DNA from: Lysobacter sp. | Lineage (GTDB): Bacteria; Pseudomonadota; Gammaproteobacteria; Xanthomonadales; Xanthomonadaceae | Direction: 5' to 3' | DNA length: 64,000 bases | Assembly: GCA_008015835.1 (NCBI GenBank) | Contig: SSGH01000015.1 | Coordinates: forward strand, 1-64,000 | Part shown: positions 1-8,540 of the stretch, piece after piece | Layout of the letters: every line of letters begins with the position of its first letter | Numbering within the stretch: the stretch's first letter is position 1 | Notes under the pieces: generated by a model | Told to the model about the DNA's origin: nothing | Databases searched by the model: none | Seen by the model: the letters and a program-made list of their open reading frames with translations, nothing else | Program-made: the position numbers and the translations under genes

Positions 1-2
1 CC

Positions 3-41
3 GCCGAGGCGCGTGTGAAGTCCCTGCGCGGCCGTCCGTGA
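3..41 (+). CDS. 3' end of an upstream phage gene (partial)
   Basis: Frame 3 is open from the window edge and stops at 39-41, giving the C-terminal residues AEARVKSLRGRP. Its position directly before the tape-measure gene would suit a tail-assembly chaperone, but the fragment is too short to identify. The other two forward frames are also open for a few codons, so the choice of frame is weak. Confidence 0.3.
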   Translation, partial: AEARVKSLRGRP

Positions 42-65
42 GCAGATCTCGATGAACCCGTCCCG

Positions 66-3000
66 ATGAATCAGGATTTCGTCCTCAACTTCAAGGTTCG
101 CGGCGACTCGGCGCAGGCCGAGACCAGTCTCGGCCGGCTGCAGACGGCGCTGGTCCAGGTCGACCGTGCGCTCGGTCAGGTGCGCGCCGCCGGCCGGGCG
201 GTGACCGTCGATGCGCAGGCGGCGCCCGTGCTCGCCGCGCAGCGCGCGATCACTGCCGAGGTCGAGCGACGCACCCGCCTGGAAGCCGACGCCGCGGCCC
301 GCAACGCCGCTGCCTTGCGCCAGCAGGCGGCCGAGCAGGCGCGCATCGCCGAACGGCGCGCCGCGTCCACCGCCGTGTTCAGCGCGGCGACGCCGGAGCA
401 AATGCGCACGCAGGCCGAACGCACCGCCGCCCTGGGGCAGGCCCAGGCGCTGCGCCGCGACGCCGAACTGCGGATGCTGGAGATCAACCGCCGCGCCGAC
501 GCGCTGGAGGCGCGGCTGGCGACGACGCGGACCGGACTCGCCACCGCGACCGACACCGCCGCGCGTGCGACCGACGTCGGTCGCCGGGCCGTCGATCAAT
601 ACGGGATCTCCGTCGGTCAGACCCGGCAGGCGATGCGTCAGTTGCCGGCGCAGATCACCGACATCTTCACGTCCCTGGCTGGCGGCCAGAAACCGTGGCT
701 GGTCGCGATCCAGCAGGGCGGTCAGTTGAAGGACTCCTTCGGCGGCATCGTGCCCGCCGCACGCGCCCTGCTGGGGGCGCTCTCGCCGATGGTGATCGGC
801 TTGGGCCTGACCGCCGCCGCGATCGGCGCCGTTGCGGTCGCGGCGGTGTCGGGCTACCGCGAGACGCAGGCCTACGAGCGTGCGCTGATCGCCAGCGGCA
901 ACGCCGCCGCGACCACCGCCGACCAACTGCGCGTGGTGAAGGACCGCGTCGGTGGCGCGACCGGCGAGTACGGCGATGCCGAAGCCGCGCTGACCGCGCT
1001 GGCCGCCGCCGGCACCGTCGCGGGCGACACGCTCGCACTCGCGGCGAGCGCCGCGGTCAATCTCTCGACCCTCACCGGCGCGTCGATCGAGGACACGACC
1101 CAGAAGGTGATCGCGCTGGCGCGCGCGCCGTCCGCGCAACTGCTCGAACTCAACCAGCAGTACCGCTTCCTCTCGGTGGAGGTCTACCAGCACGTCCGTG
1201 CGCTCGAAGCGCAGGGCCGTGCGCAGGATGCCGCGCGTCTCGCGATCGAAGCTTTCGCGCGCGTCCACGAGCAGCGCGTGCAGGAAGCGTATGCGCGGGC
1301 GGGATCGCTCGAACGCGCGTGGATCGCGCTCGGCAAGGTCATCGGCGGGGTCTGGCAGACGATCCGCAACATCGGCCGCGACGATCTGGCGTTCCGGCTG
1401 AAGAAGACCACCGACGAACTCGATCGCATCGGCAACGAGTGGCGCGAACTGGGTGGGATCAACTCGCTCGATGCGGTGCTGGCAAGCACCGAGGTCGATG
1501 CGGACACGAAGCAACGCATCCGTGCGCTGCGGCAGGAGCAGGCGACCCTGCAGCGCGAGGCGAACGCCGAACAGGCGAAAGCCGATGCGCAGGCGGCGAC
1601 GCAGGCGAAGCAAACCAACGCGATCAACGCCCTCGGTCGCGCGCAGGCGGCGCTCGGCCAGGATCGTGCGGTCGCCAAGGCGCAGCAATTGCGCGAGCTG
1701 GAGCGCGATATCGCCGCGCTGCGCGCGGGTGGTGTGACGCAAGTCGAAGGCGTGTCGCTCGCGGCGTTCGAGAAGACGCGCCGCGCGCAGATCGACGACC
1801 AGTTCAAGGCGCCGAAGGGGCCGCGCGCACCGAAACCCAAGGCGACCGACGCCGATCGCGCCCGCGAGTCGGCCGAGCGCGAGCTGGAGTCCCTGCGCCG
1901 CGAGGTCGCGCTGCTCGGCGAGGTCGAAGCCGGCCAGACCCGTGCCGGCGAGGCCGCGCGCATCCGTTACGAGACCACGCAGGGCGCGCTGAAGGCGATT
2001 GCGCCTGCGCTGAAGGCGCAACTCGTCGCCGAGGCGGAAGCCCTCGACACCGCGCGCGCTGCGGCGGAAGCCGAACGCGAACGCAAGGCCGAACTCGAGA
2101 AGACCACGCGCGCCTACGAGACGCTGCGCGCCAGCCTGCGCACGCCGGCCGAGGTCGCGCTGGAAGAGGCGCGGGCGCAGGTCGCGCTGCTGAACGATGC
2201 GCTGCGCGATGGGATCGCGACCAAGGCCGCGTTCGACGCGGCGATGGCGCGCGTGGTGCAGACGAGCTTCCGTAAACCTGACGCGGCCCTTGATCGCGTC
2301 CCCGGCGCGACACCGGATCTCGGGCAGGCCGGCAGCGATCTCGCGCAGATCGAACAGTCTCGCACGCGGCTTGAAGCCTGGCACGCCGAACAGCTCGCGC
2401 TGCTCGCGCAGTTCCGTTCGCAGCGCGCCGATCTGAATGCGCAGTGGGACGCGCAGGAAGAAACGATCGAGCGCCAGCACCAGGCCGCGCTCGCGCAACT
2501 GCAATCGGCACAGACGCAGGTGCTGCTCGCCGGTGCCTCCGCGACCTTCGGCCAGCTCGCCGACATCGCCAAATCTTTCGGCGGCGAACAGAGCGCGACC
2601 TACCGCGCCCTGTTCGCGCTGTCGAAGGCGTTCGCCATCGCCCAGGCCGCGCTCGCGCTCGCCAACAACGTGGCCGAAGCGAGCAAGGTCGGTTTTCCAC
2701 AGAACATTCCGTTCATCGCGGGCGCCATCGCGCAGGGCGCGACCATCGCCGGACTGATCGCGCAGGCGACCTTTAGTGGTGGAGGTGGGTACGCCACCGG
2801 CGGCCATGTGCGCGGGCCGGGCACAGCGACCAGCGACAGCATCCCGGCGTGGCTGTCGGATTTCGAGTTCGTCACGCGGGCCGCCGTCGTGCGCCAGCCC
2901 GGTGCGCTGCCGTTTCTGGAGGACTTCAATCGTCTCGGTATGCCGGCGCTGGAGGCCTGGCATGCGCGTCGATTCGCCACGGCCGCGCCGCCGCAGGTCT

Positions 3001-3212
3001 CGCTGCCGCGCGCGCCGCGCGTCAACTTCGCCGAAGGCGGCCTCGCCCGCGCGGCAGCGGGTCTGAACCCGCAACTCAATCTGCGCCTGATCAATGCGAT
3101 CAACACCGATGCGCTCGCCGAGTCGATGGCGCAGAGCCGGGGCCTGGAGCAGACCATTCTCAACGTGATCGACCGTAACGGCAGTTTTCTGCGCCAAAGG
3201 ATCGGTGGCTGA
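66..3212 (+). CDS. phage tail length tape measure protein
   Basis: This 1048-residue protein should set tail length and form the core of the tail tube in a lambda-type siphophage. The N-terminal 190 residues and the region of about 450-860 are Ala/Gln/Arg/Glu-rich and predicted coiled coil. The GQLKDSFGG motif near residue 219 is typical of lambda gpH-like (TMP_2) proteins and is followed by a hydrophobic stretch at about 232-265. A Gly-rich segment near residue 902 leads into a C-terminal part with a SDSIPAWLSDFEFV motif like other tape-measure C-termini. The ATG at 66 lies inside an ATGA overlap with a mini-ORF starting at 52. The stop codon overlaps the next gene's start, so the tail genes appear translationally coupled. 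Confidence 0.92.
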   Translation: MNQDFVLNFKVRGDSAQAETSLGRLQTALVQVDRALGQVRAAGRAVTVDAQAAPVLAAQRAITAEVERRTRLEADAAARNAAALRQQAAEQARIAERRAASTAVFSAATPEQMRTQAERTAALGQAQALRRDAELRMLEINRRADALEARLATTRTGLATATDTAARATDVGRRAVDQYGISVGQTRQAMRQLPAQITDIFTSLAGGQKPWLVAIQQGGQLKDSFGGIVPAARALLGALSPMVIGLGLTAAAIGAVAVAAVSGYRETQAYERALIASGNAAATTADQLRVVKDRVGGATGEYGDAEAALTALAAAGTVAGDTLALAASAAVNLSTLTGASIEDTTQKVIALARAPSAQLLELNQQYRFLSVEVYQHVRALEAQGRAQDAARLAIEAFARVHEQRVQEAYARAGSLERAWIALGKVIGGVWQTIRNIGRDDLAFRLKKTTDELDRIGNEWRELGGINSLDAVLASTEVDADTKQRIRALRQEQATLQREANAEQAKADAQAATQAKQTNAINALGRAQAALGQDRAVAKAQQLRELERDIAALRAGGVTQVEGVSLAAFEKTRRAQIDDQFKAPKGPRAPKPKATDADRARESAERELESLRREVALLGEVEAGQTRAGEAARIRYETTQGALKAIAPALKAQLVAEAEALDTARAAAEAERERKAELEKTTRAYETLRASLRTPAEVALEEARAQVALLNDALRDGIATKAAFDAAMARVVQTSFRKPDAALDRVPGATPDLGQAGSDLAQIEQSRTRLEAWHAEQLALLAQFRSQRADLNAQWDAQEETIERQHQAALAQLQSAQTQVLLAGASATFGQLADIAKSFGGEQSATYRALFALSKAFAIAQAALALANNVAEASKVGFPQNIPFIAGAIAQGATIAGLIAQATFSGGGGYATGGHVRGPGTATSDSIPAWLSDFEFVTRAAVVRQPGALPFLEDFNRLGMPALEAWHARRFATAAPPQVSLPRAPRVNFAEGGLARAAAGLNPQLNLRLINAINTDALAESMAQSRGLEQTILNVIDRNGSFLRQRIGG

Positions 3213-4237
3213 TGGCCTATGCGATCGACGCCGTGGTCAGGGGCGCAGGCCCGGACGCCCACCTGCAACTGCTCGATGTCCTGCGCGCGCTCGCCGAGAG
3301 TGCCGGCTGGACGACGCTGCGTTACGACACCTCGATTCCCGAACGCGAACTGATCCTGCGCTCGACCGGCACCACGGGCGAGGAGGAGATCACGGTCGGC
3401 TTCAAGGCGTACCAGAACGTCGCGGCGGATTACTACAACCTGCTCGCCGCGACGATGGTGGGCTACGTGCCGGCCGCGCCGTTCGAGGCGCAGCCCGGGA
3501 TCAAGACCAGCGGCGTGCCCTGTCACAACCAGGCGGTCAGCTACTTCCTGACCGCCAATCCGCGTCGCATCGTTGGCGCGCTCAAGGTCGGCTCGCCGAT
3601 CTACGCGCACCTCTACGTCGGCAAGGCGCTGGCGTATGCCCGGCCGAAGGAGTTTCCTTCGCCGCTGATCGTGGCGGGGCATTTCGACGGTCGTGATGCC
3701 CGACGCTACAGCGACCTGCACTGGTTCCCCTACAAGGGCCGCCGCGGCAGCAGCGAGGCCGGCTACAACGACGGGTTCCTGTTCCTGCGCGATGCCGGCG
3801 GGACCTGGAAGAAGGTGCAGATCTCGCCCTTCGGCAACGGTCAGGGCACCGAGACCACCTACGCCGGATTAGCGGGCGAGTACGTGGGTCGCAATGGCAG
3901 CGGGTATCGCTGCCTCGTGCCGGCCGGCACGCTGCACCAGCCGCAGCCGCTCGAACTGTACGAGATGCAATTCGGCGCCTACGACAACGATGCGCGCGCC
4001 TATCCCAGCAGCGGCAATCTCTACGGCGTGCTTGATGGCGTGAGCATGGCCTCCGGTTTCAACAATGCCTCCGAGAATGTGCTGCAGCTCGAGGGCAGCG
4101 CCGTGGTCGACCAGACCGGGATGAGCGTGCGCCAGGCGGTCGATGCGATCCGTGCGGTGAACGGCCGTGCGTTCGTGGTGCTGCAGGACGGCGCGCGCAC
4201 GACGTGGCGGGACTACGTCACGGTGGAGATGGGCTGA
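3212..4237 (+). CDS. phage tail structural protein, unknown function
   Basis: A 341-residue soluble protein that begins at the stop codon of the tape-measure gene and ends in an ATGA overlap with the next gene. No signal peptide or membrane segment is visible. Its place between tape measure and hub-like proteins fits a distal-tail or minor tail component. It shares a loose plan with its downstream neighbour: a short helical start followed by W and G-rich beta segments. This may reflect an old duplication, but that is inference. No enzyme motif was recognised. Confidence 0.75.
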   Translation: MAYAIDAVVRGAGPDAHLQLLDVLRALAESAGWTTLRYDTSIPERELILRSTGTTGEEEITVGFKAYQNVAADYYNLLAATMVGYVPAAPFEAQPGIKTSGVPCHNQAVSYFLTANPRRIVGALKVGSPIYAHLYVGKALAYARPKEFPSPLIVAGHFDGRDARRYSDLHWFPYKGRRGSSEAGYNDGFLFLRDAGGTWKKVQISPFGNGQGTETTYAGLAGEYVGRNGSGYRCLVPAGTLHQPQPLELYEMQFGAYDNDARAYPSSGNLYGVLDGVSMASGFNNASENVLQLEGSAVVDQTGMSVRQAVDAIRAVNGRAFVVLQDGARTTWRDYVTVEMG

Positions 4238-5157
4238 TGGCGACGTTCACCGGCCAGGTCGCGAGTTTCGCGGCGCTGAAGGTCGCCATCGAGACGACGC
4301 TGACCGCGCGGGGCTGGACGCTGGCGAGCGGCATCCTCAGCAAGGGCGTCGCCTTCGTGCAACTGACCGCGACGGCGACGGAACTGCGCCTGCAGGCCGG
4401 GACCGGTCAGGCGGGCGGGGCGCTGACCGGCGCCTGCCCGCAGTCGGTGAAGCTGTTGTCCTTCACCAACGCGCCGATCCAGTGGCCGGCCGTCTATGGG
4501 CTGCACGCGTTCGACGCGCCGGACGAGATCTACTGCGTCCTGCGCTACAACGTCGATCGCCACCAGCATCTCAATTTTGGCGTGTCCTCGATGCCGCAGA
4601 TCGGCGGCACCGGCCTGTGGTGCAGCGGCTCGTTCCGCGGCGATGTCGTCGGCACCTCGGCGACCTGTCGTGTGTTCATCGCCGCCAACAGCGGCACGGA
4701 TCTCGGTGCATTGCCCTACGACGGACTCGGGCTCGGGTTCTTCTTCGCCAGCACGGCCGGCAGCTATCACAGCAGTTTCGTCCACTGCGGTCTCGAAGGT
4801 GCGGCGGGCTGGCGCACCGCCAACGGTGGCGCGCCGGGCGAACTGCTCGGCGTCTCGCACAAGGCCGGCCTGTTGCACGCGCTGCCATCCACCTTCAATC
4901 AGGCGACCGTGCTGCTGCCGATCGACGTGCTGCTCGCGCGCCAGGCGCAAGGGCAAACCATCGTCGCCACGTTCGCGCACGCGCGCTATTGCCGGCTCGA
5001 CCACCTCGATCTGAGCCAACCGCTGCTCTACGGCCCCGAACGCTGGTGGGCGTATCCGTTGCACGCGGTTCACCCGGTGCAGCGCAATGGCGCCGGCTGG
5101 CCGATCGGCGCACAGCATTCCGGCACCTTCGGCGTCGCGTTGCGGGACGTACCCTGA
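4237..5157 (+). CDS. phage tail protein, unknown function
   Basis: A 306-residue protein whose start (MATFTGQVASFAALK) is set by the ATGA overlap with the preceding stop. The open frame extends 11 codons further upstream, but the ATG at 4237 fits the overlap pattern of the whole module. The sequence is beta-rich with many Gly/Thr/Ser residues and no catalytic motif. The stop overlaps the next gene's ATG at 5157 in the same way. It is likely a tail-tip or baseplate component, possibly paralogous to the protein at 3212-4237. Confidence 0.72.
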   Translation: MATFTGQVASFAALKVAIETTLTARGWTLASGILSKGVAFVQLTATATELRLQAGTGQAGGALTGACPQSVKLLSFTNAPIQWPAVYGLHAFDAPDEIYCVLRYNVDRHQHLNFGVSSMPQIGGTGLWCSGSFRGDVVGTSATCRVFIAANSGTDLGALPYDGLGLGFFFASTAGSYHSSFVHCGLEGAAGWRTANGGAPGELLGVSHKAGLLHALPSTFNQATVLLPIDVLLARQAQGQTIVATFAHARYCRLDHLDLSQPLLYGPERWWAYPLHAVHPVQRNGAGWPIGAQHSGTFGVALRDVP

Positions 5158-6872
5158 TGGCGGCCTTGACCGGCATTGCGCCGACGCCGCGGGCGTTCGG
5201 CGCGACCAATCCCGCGCTCTCGATCGAGTTGAATTCGCTCGGCGAGGGGGCCTTCGCTCCGGCCGCTTACCGCCGCGAGGGCATCGTCGCGCGGGCAGGG
5301 GTGTTTCGGTCGCCGACTGCGCTGCGCTGGCCCGCGACCGGACGCCTCGCGCACCGGTTCGCGGAGGACCTGTTCGACCGCGTCCACGTCCTGCCGACCG
5401 CGCTGTCGCTGGGGAACGTCGTCTCCGAGCTGACCCGCGAGGTCGCGGTGTGGAATGCCTGGCGCACGATCCCGCAGACGCTGACCGCGTTGCGCCTGGA
5501 GGGCGATGCCGGCAGCACGCTCGCCGCGCCGGGGGCGTTGCCGCTGGCGCTGCGTCCGTTGCAGGAGCGGGTGATGACCTTGACCGTCGGCCTCGACGGG
5601 CCGCCGGTGATCGACGCGGTCGCGGCGCTCTCTTTCGCGGACGGCGCGACGTGGTCGATCCGGATCGACGGCCTGCGCCTGCAGGCGTGGACGCTGCCGC
5701 CCAACTGGTCCGAGGCGCTGACCGAAACGCTCGCCTGGCTCACCGATGTCCAGATCGCCGTCGCCGGCACCGTCACCCGCACGCCGCTGCGCGAGGCGCC
5801 GCATCGGTCGTGGGAGTTCGCGGTGCTCGCCGATCGCGTCGAACGCCGCTGGGTGGAGCACGCGCTGTTCGACTGGACGGCGCGGGTGTGGGCGCTGCCG
5901 GTGTTCGTCGATACGACGCGGCTTGGCGCGCCGCTGGTAGCGGGCGCGGTCGAGGTCCCGGTCGACGCCACGGGTCTGGATTTTGCGGTCGGCAGTCTCG
6001 CCATGCTCTGGCGCGACGTGGCGACCTACGAACTGGTCGAAGTCGCGCAGATGGCGAACGATCGCATGACGCTGCGCGCGCCGACGCGCCGCGCGTGGCC
6101 GGTCGGCACACGCCTGATGCCCTGTCGCACCGCGCGCCTGACCGACGCGCCGGAGCTGCGGCGCCACACCGACCGACTGATGTCCACGCAGCTGCGCTTC
6201 GAGGCGACCGAACCGTGCGACTGGCCGCCCGCACTGCCGCCGACGCGCTATCGCGGGTTCCCCGTGCTCGAACACCGCCCCGACGAAACCCGTGACCCGA
6301 GCGCGATCCTGGCCCGTCGCTTCGACCTCCTCGATGGCGACGTCGGCCGCACGCAGGTCGACGATGCTTCGGGGCTGGCGTGGACGACGCAGTCGCACGC
6401 CTGGCGGTTGTTCGGCCGCGCCGAACGCGCCGCGCACCGCGGCCTGCTCTATGGCCTGCAGGGCCGGGCAGAGGCGCTGTGGCTGCCGACCTGGACCGAC
6501 GATCTTGACGTGATCGAGACAATCGGCGAGACCGCGCTCACGCTCACCGTCGCGGCCTGTGGCGTCAGTCGCAGTCTGCGCCAGCAGGCGGGCCGTCGCC
6601 ATGTCCGCATCGAACTGGTCGATGGCGCCGTGTTCTACCGCGCGATCGAAGCGTCGAGCGAACTCACACTCGCCAACGGCGATCTCGCCGAACGCCTGCG
6701 ACTGGATACGGCATTGGGTCGAACGATCACACCCGAACGGGTGCGCCTGGTGAGCTGGCTGGCGCTGGTCACGCTCGCGGGCGATACGGTCGAGCTGCGC
6801 CACCACGCCGACAGCGACGGTCTGCTCGACTGCGCGGTGTCCTTCGCCGGGATTCCGGCGGAAGAACCCTGA
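5157..6872 (+). CDS. phage tail/baseplate protein, unknown function
   Basis: A 571-residue protein starting MAALTGIAPTPRAFGATN. The ATG at 5157 is chosen because it overlaps the preceding stop (ATGA), although the frame is open far upstream as a GC-rich shadow. The C-terminal third carries W/L/Y-rich segments such as LYGLQGRAEALWLPTW. Its place directly before the DUF2163/BR0599-type gene resembles the distal-tail gene order of other siphophages, where such proteins build the hub. Function is inferred from position only. Confidence 0.75.
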   Translation: MAALTGIAPTPRAFGATNPALSIELNSLGEGAFAPAAYRREGIVARAGVFRSPTALRWPATGRLAHRFAEDLFDRVHVLPTALSLGNVVSELTREVAVWNAWRTIPQTLTALRLEGDAGSTLAAPGALPLALRPLQERVMTLTVGLDGPPVIDAVAALSFADGATWSIRIDGLRLQAWTLPPNWSEALTETLAWLTDVQIAVAGTVTRTPLREAPHRSWEFAVLADRVERRWVEHALFDWTARVWALPVFVDTTRLGAPLVAGAVEVPVDATGLDFAVGSLAMLWRDVATYELVEVAQMANDRMTLRAPTRRAWPVGTRLMPCRTARLTDAPELRRHTDRLMSTQLRFEATEPCDWPPALPPTRYRGFPVLEHRPDETRDPSAILARRFDLLDGDVGRTQVDDASGLAWTTQSHAWRLFGRAERAAHRGLLYGLQGRAEALWLPTWTDDLDVIETIGETALTLTVAACGVSRSLRQQAGRRHVRIELVDGAVFYRAIEASSELTLANGDLAERLRLDTALGRTITPERVRLVSWLALVTLAGDTVELRHHADSDGLLDCAVSFAGIPAEEP

Positions 6873-6882
6873 GTCTGCACGC

Positions 6883-7680
6883 ATGGGCCTGCTCTCGCGC
6901 GAGATCGAGCTGTACGACTTCTCGATCGGACTGCACCACTGGCGCTACACCGACGCCAAACGCGACGCGATCGTCGAAGGCCAGCGTTACGCCCCGATCA
7001 CGCTGACGCGCGAGAAGATCGTGCAGTCGGCGGAGGATGCGAAAAACGCGCTGCAGATCACCGCGCCGCTGGATCTGCCGCTGCTGAACCTGTTCCGGCC
7101 CGTGCCGCCGGGGCTGCGCCTGCGGCTGGATCTCAAACGGGTGCGGGTGCGCGACGGCCAGGTACGTCTGGGCTGGACCGGGCACGTCGCCAACCTGGAC
7201 GAGACCCACAGCGTCGCCAAGCTGCGCTGCGAGTCGCTCGCCGCCGCCGTCGAGACGCTCGGCCTGCGCCGCAGCTGGCAGTCGAACTGTCCGCTGGTGC
7301 TCTACAGCCAGGGGTTGGGGTTGTGCAATGCCGATCCGGACGCGCACGCGGTGCCTGCGATGCTCAGCGATGCGACCGGCTACACCGTCGCGTCCGCCGC
7401 CTTCGATGCCTTCGACGACGGCCACTTCGACGGCGGTGTGCTGCAGTGGACGGCGACGCTCGGCGTCGAACGCCGTTTTGTGGTCAGCCACGTGGGCGCC
7501 ACCCTGCGCCTGCTCACCCCAGCCGCACTCGCGCCGGATGCGCGCGTCGTCGCGTTCCCCGGCTGCGATCGCACGTTGGGGCCGAACGGCTGCCCCAAAT
7601 TCCGCAACGAACTGAACTACGGCGGCCAGCCGACCTTGAAGGGCATGCGCAATCCCTTCGGCAGCGATCCGGTCTTCTGA
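6883..7680 (+). CDS. DUF2163/BR0599-type phage tail protein
   Basis: A 265-residue protein. The N-terminal part (ELYDFSIG...WRYTDAKRD, residues about 6-30) looks like DUF2163. The C-terminal part ends with FPGCDRTLGPNGCPKFRN and FGGQPTLKG-like residues (here YGGQPTLKGMRNPFG), characteristic of the phage BR0599 domain. Members sit at the distal tail next to the tip protein and are thought to be hub or baseplate components. The start ATG lies 10 bp after the previous stop. Confidence 0.85.
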   Translation: MGLLSREIELYDFSIGLHHWRYTDAKRDAIVEGQRYAPITLTREKIVQSAEDAKNALQITAPLDLPLLNLFRPVPPGLRLRLDLKRVRVRDGQVRLGWTGHVANLDETHSVAKLRCESLAAAVETLGLRRSWQSNCPLVLYSQGLGLCNADPDAHAVPAMLSDATGYTVASAAFDAFDDGHFDGGVLQWTATLGVERRFVVSHVGATLRLLTPAALAPDARVVAFPGCDRTLGPNGCPKFRNELNYGGQPTLKGMRNPFGSDPVF

Positions 7681-7757
7681 ATTCCCCTTCCCAAGCACCG
7701 CCCGGCGCCACCGCGCGTCCCGCACCGCGTACTTCGCACCCCAGGAGCCCGTCCACG

Positions 7758-7985
7758 ATGTGGGTCTACGTCTTCGTGCTGATTCTCGCCATCGCGCTCA
7801 GCGTCGCGATGCGGCCCAAGCCGCAATCGACCAAGCCGCCGGCATTGGCCGATTTTTCCGTGCCGACCGCCGAAGAAGGTCGCGAGGTCATGGTGATCTT
7901 CGGCGAGGTGTGGGTGGACGATCCCAACGTCCTCGCCTACGGCGATCTGCGCACCACGCCGATCAAGGCCAGTGGTGGGAAGTGA
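7758..7985 (+). CDS. small membrane-anchored phage tail-module protein
   Basis: A 75-residue protein with one N-terminal hydrophobic helix (WVYVFVLILAIALSVAM, residues 2-18) followed by a soluble tail. ATG 7758 follows CAGGAGCCCGTCCACG, which holds a GGAG ribosome-binding site. Similar-sized one-helix proteins occur just before the tip protein in related phage tail modules. The role is unknown. Confidence 0.7.
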   Translation: MWVYVFVLILAIALSVAMRPKPQSTKPPALADFSVPTAEEGREVMVIFGEVWVDDPNVLAYGDLRTTPIKASGGK

Positions 7986-7987
7986 AC

Positions 7988-8239
7988 ATGCCATCGAACG
8001 GCATGCCTTCGAATCGCGGCCTGCGCATTCACCTTCGGCACGTGCGCGCGATCGATCCGGCCGGCGGGCCGCTCTGCACACCGGGCATTCGCGCGTGGTG
8101 CCGCCAGCACGGCATCGATCTGCGCGCGCTGTGCGAGGACGGGATCGTCGTCGACGACCACCCCCACCTGCACGACGATCCCTTCGTCGTCCGCGTGATC
8201 GCCATCGCGCGCGAAGAGACGGCGCACGATGCGACGTGA
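7988..8239 (+). CDS. small phage protein, unknown function
   Basis: An 83-residue protein two bases downstream of the previous stop. A second in-frame ATG at 8003 is possible. Its central part (GIRAWCRQHGIDLRALCEDGI) resembles short proteins found before tail-tip genes in many prophages. No function can be assigned from sequence. It overlaps the next gene by 11 bases. Confidence 0.65.
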   Translation: MPSNGMPSNRGLRIHLRHVRAIDPAGGPLCTPGIRAWCRQHGIDLRALCEDGIVVDDHPHLHDDPFVVRVIAIAREETAHDAT

Positions 8240-8540
8240 GGCGATGTATCGCGGCTGGATCGTGTGCGCCTGCGTCGCATCGATCGTCTCCGGCGCGGCG
8301 CTTTGGATGGCGGGCGAACGCCCGTTCGGCGCCTTCGGCATCGCGGCGGGCGTCTTCCACGCGCTGTGGGGCCTGGATCTGCGCGCCCTCGTGCGCGGGC
8401 GCTGGCGGCGACGTCCGATCGTGATCCCGACGCTGCGCCCGATCGTCGTCTTGCCGCCGCATCGAAGCCTCGCGCAGCGCCTGCGCGCGTGGAGAGCGCG
8501 ACGTGACGCGGTGAAGCATGCGGCGGTGAAGCATGGGTAA
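8229..8540 (+). CDS. small membrane protein of the tail module
   Basis: A 103-residue protein with two hydrophobic segments (about residues 9-27 and 32-50) and a very basic C-terminus (RARRDAVKHAAVKHG). It overlaps both neighbours. An inner-membrane role during infection or lysogeny is possible, but nothing identifies one. Met6 (8244) is an alternative start. Confidence 0.6.
   Translation: MRREAMYRGWIVCACVASIVSGAALWMAGERPFGAFGIAAGVFHALWGLDLRALVRGRWRRRPIVIPTLRPIVVLPPHRSLAQRLRAWRARRDAVKHAAVKHG

Noticed and set aside
2600..3721. A 373-codon frame on - across the end of the tape-measure gene
   Set aside because: It is antisense to the coupled genes at 66-3212 and 3212-4237, with no ribosome-binding site or recognisable domain.
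5070..6884. A 604-codon open frame on - opposite the tail proteins
   Set aside because: It is an antisense shadow with Arg/Gln/His/Asp-rich composition. The + strand genes here overlap with ATGA couplings and have normal protein composition.
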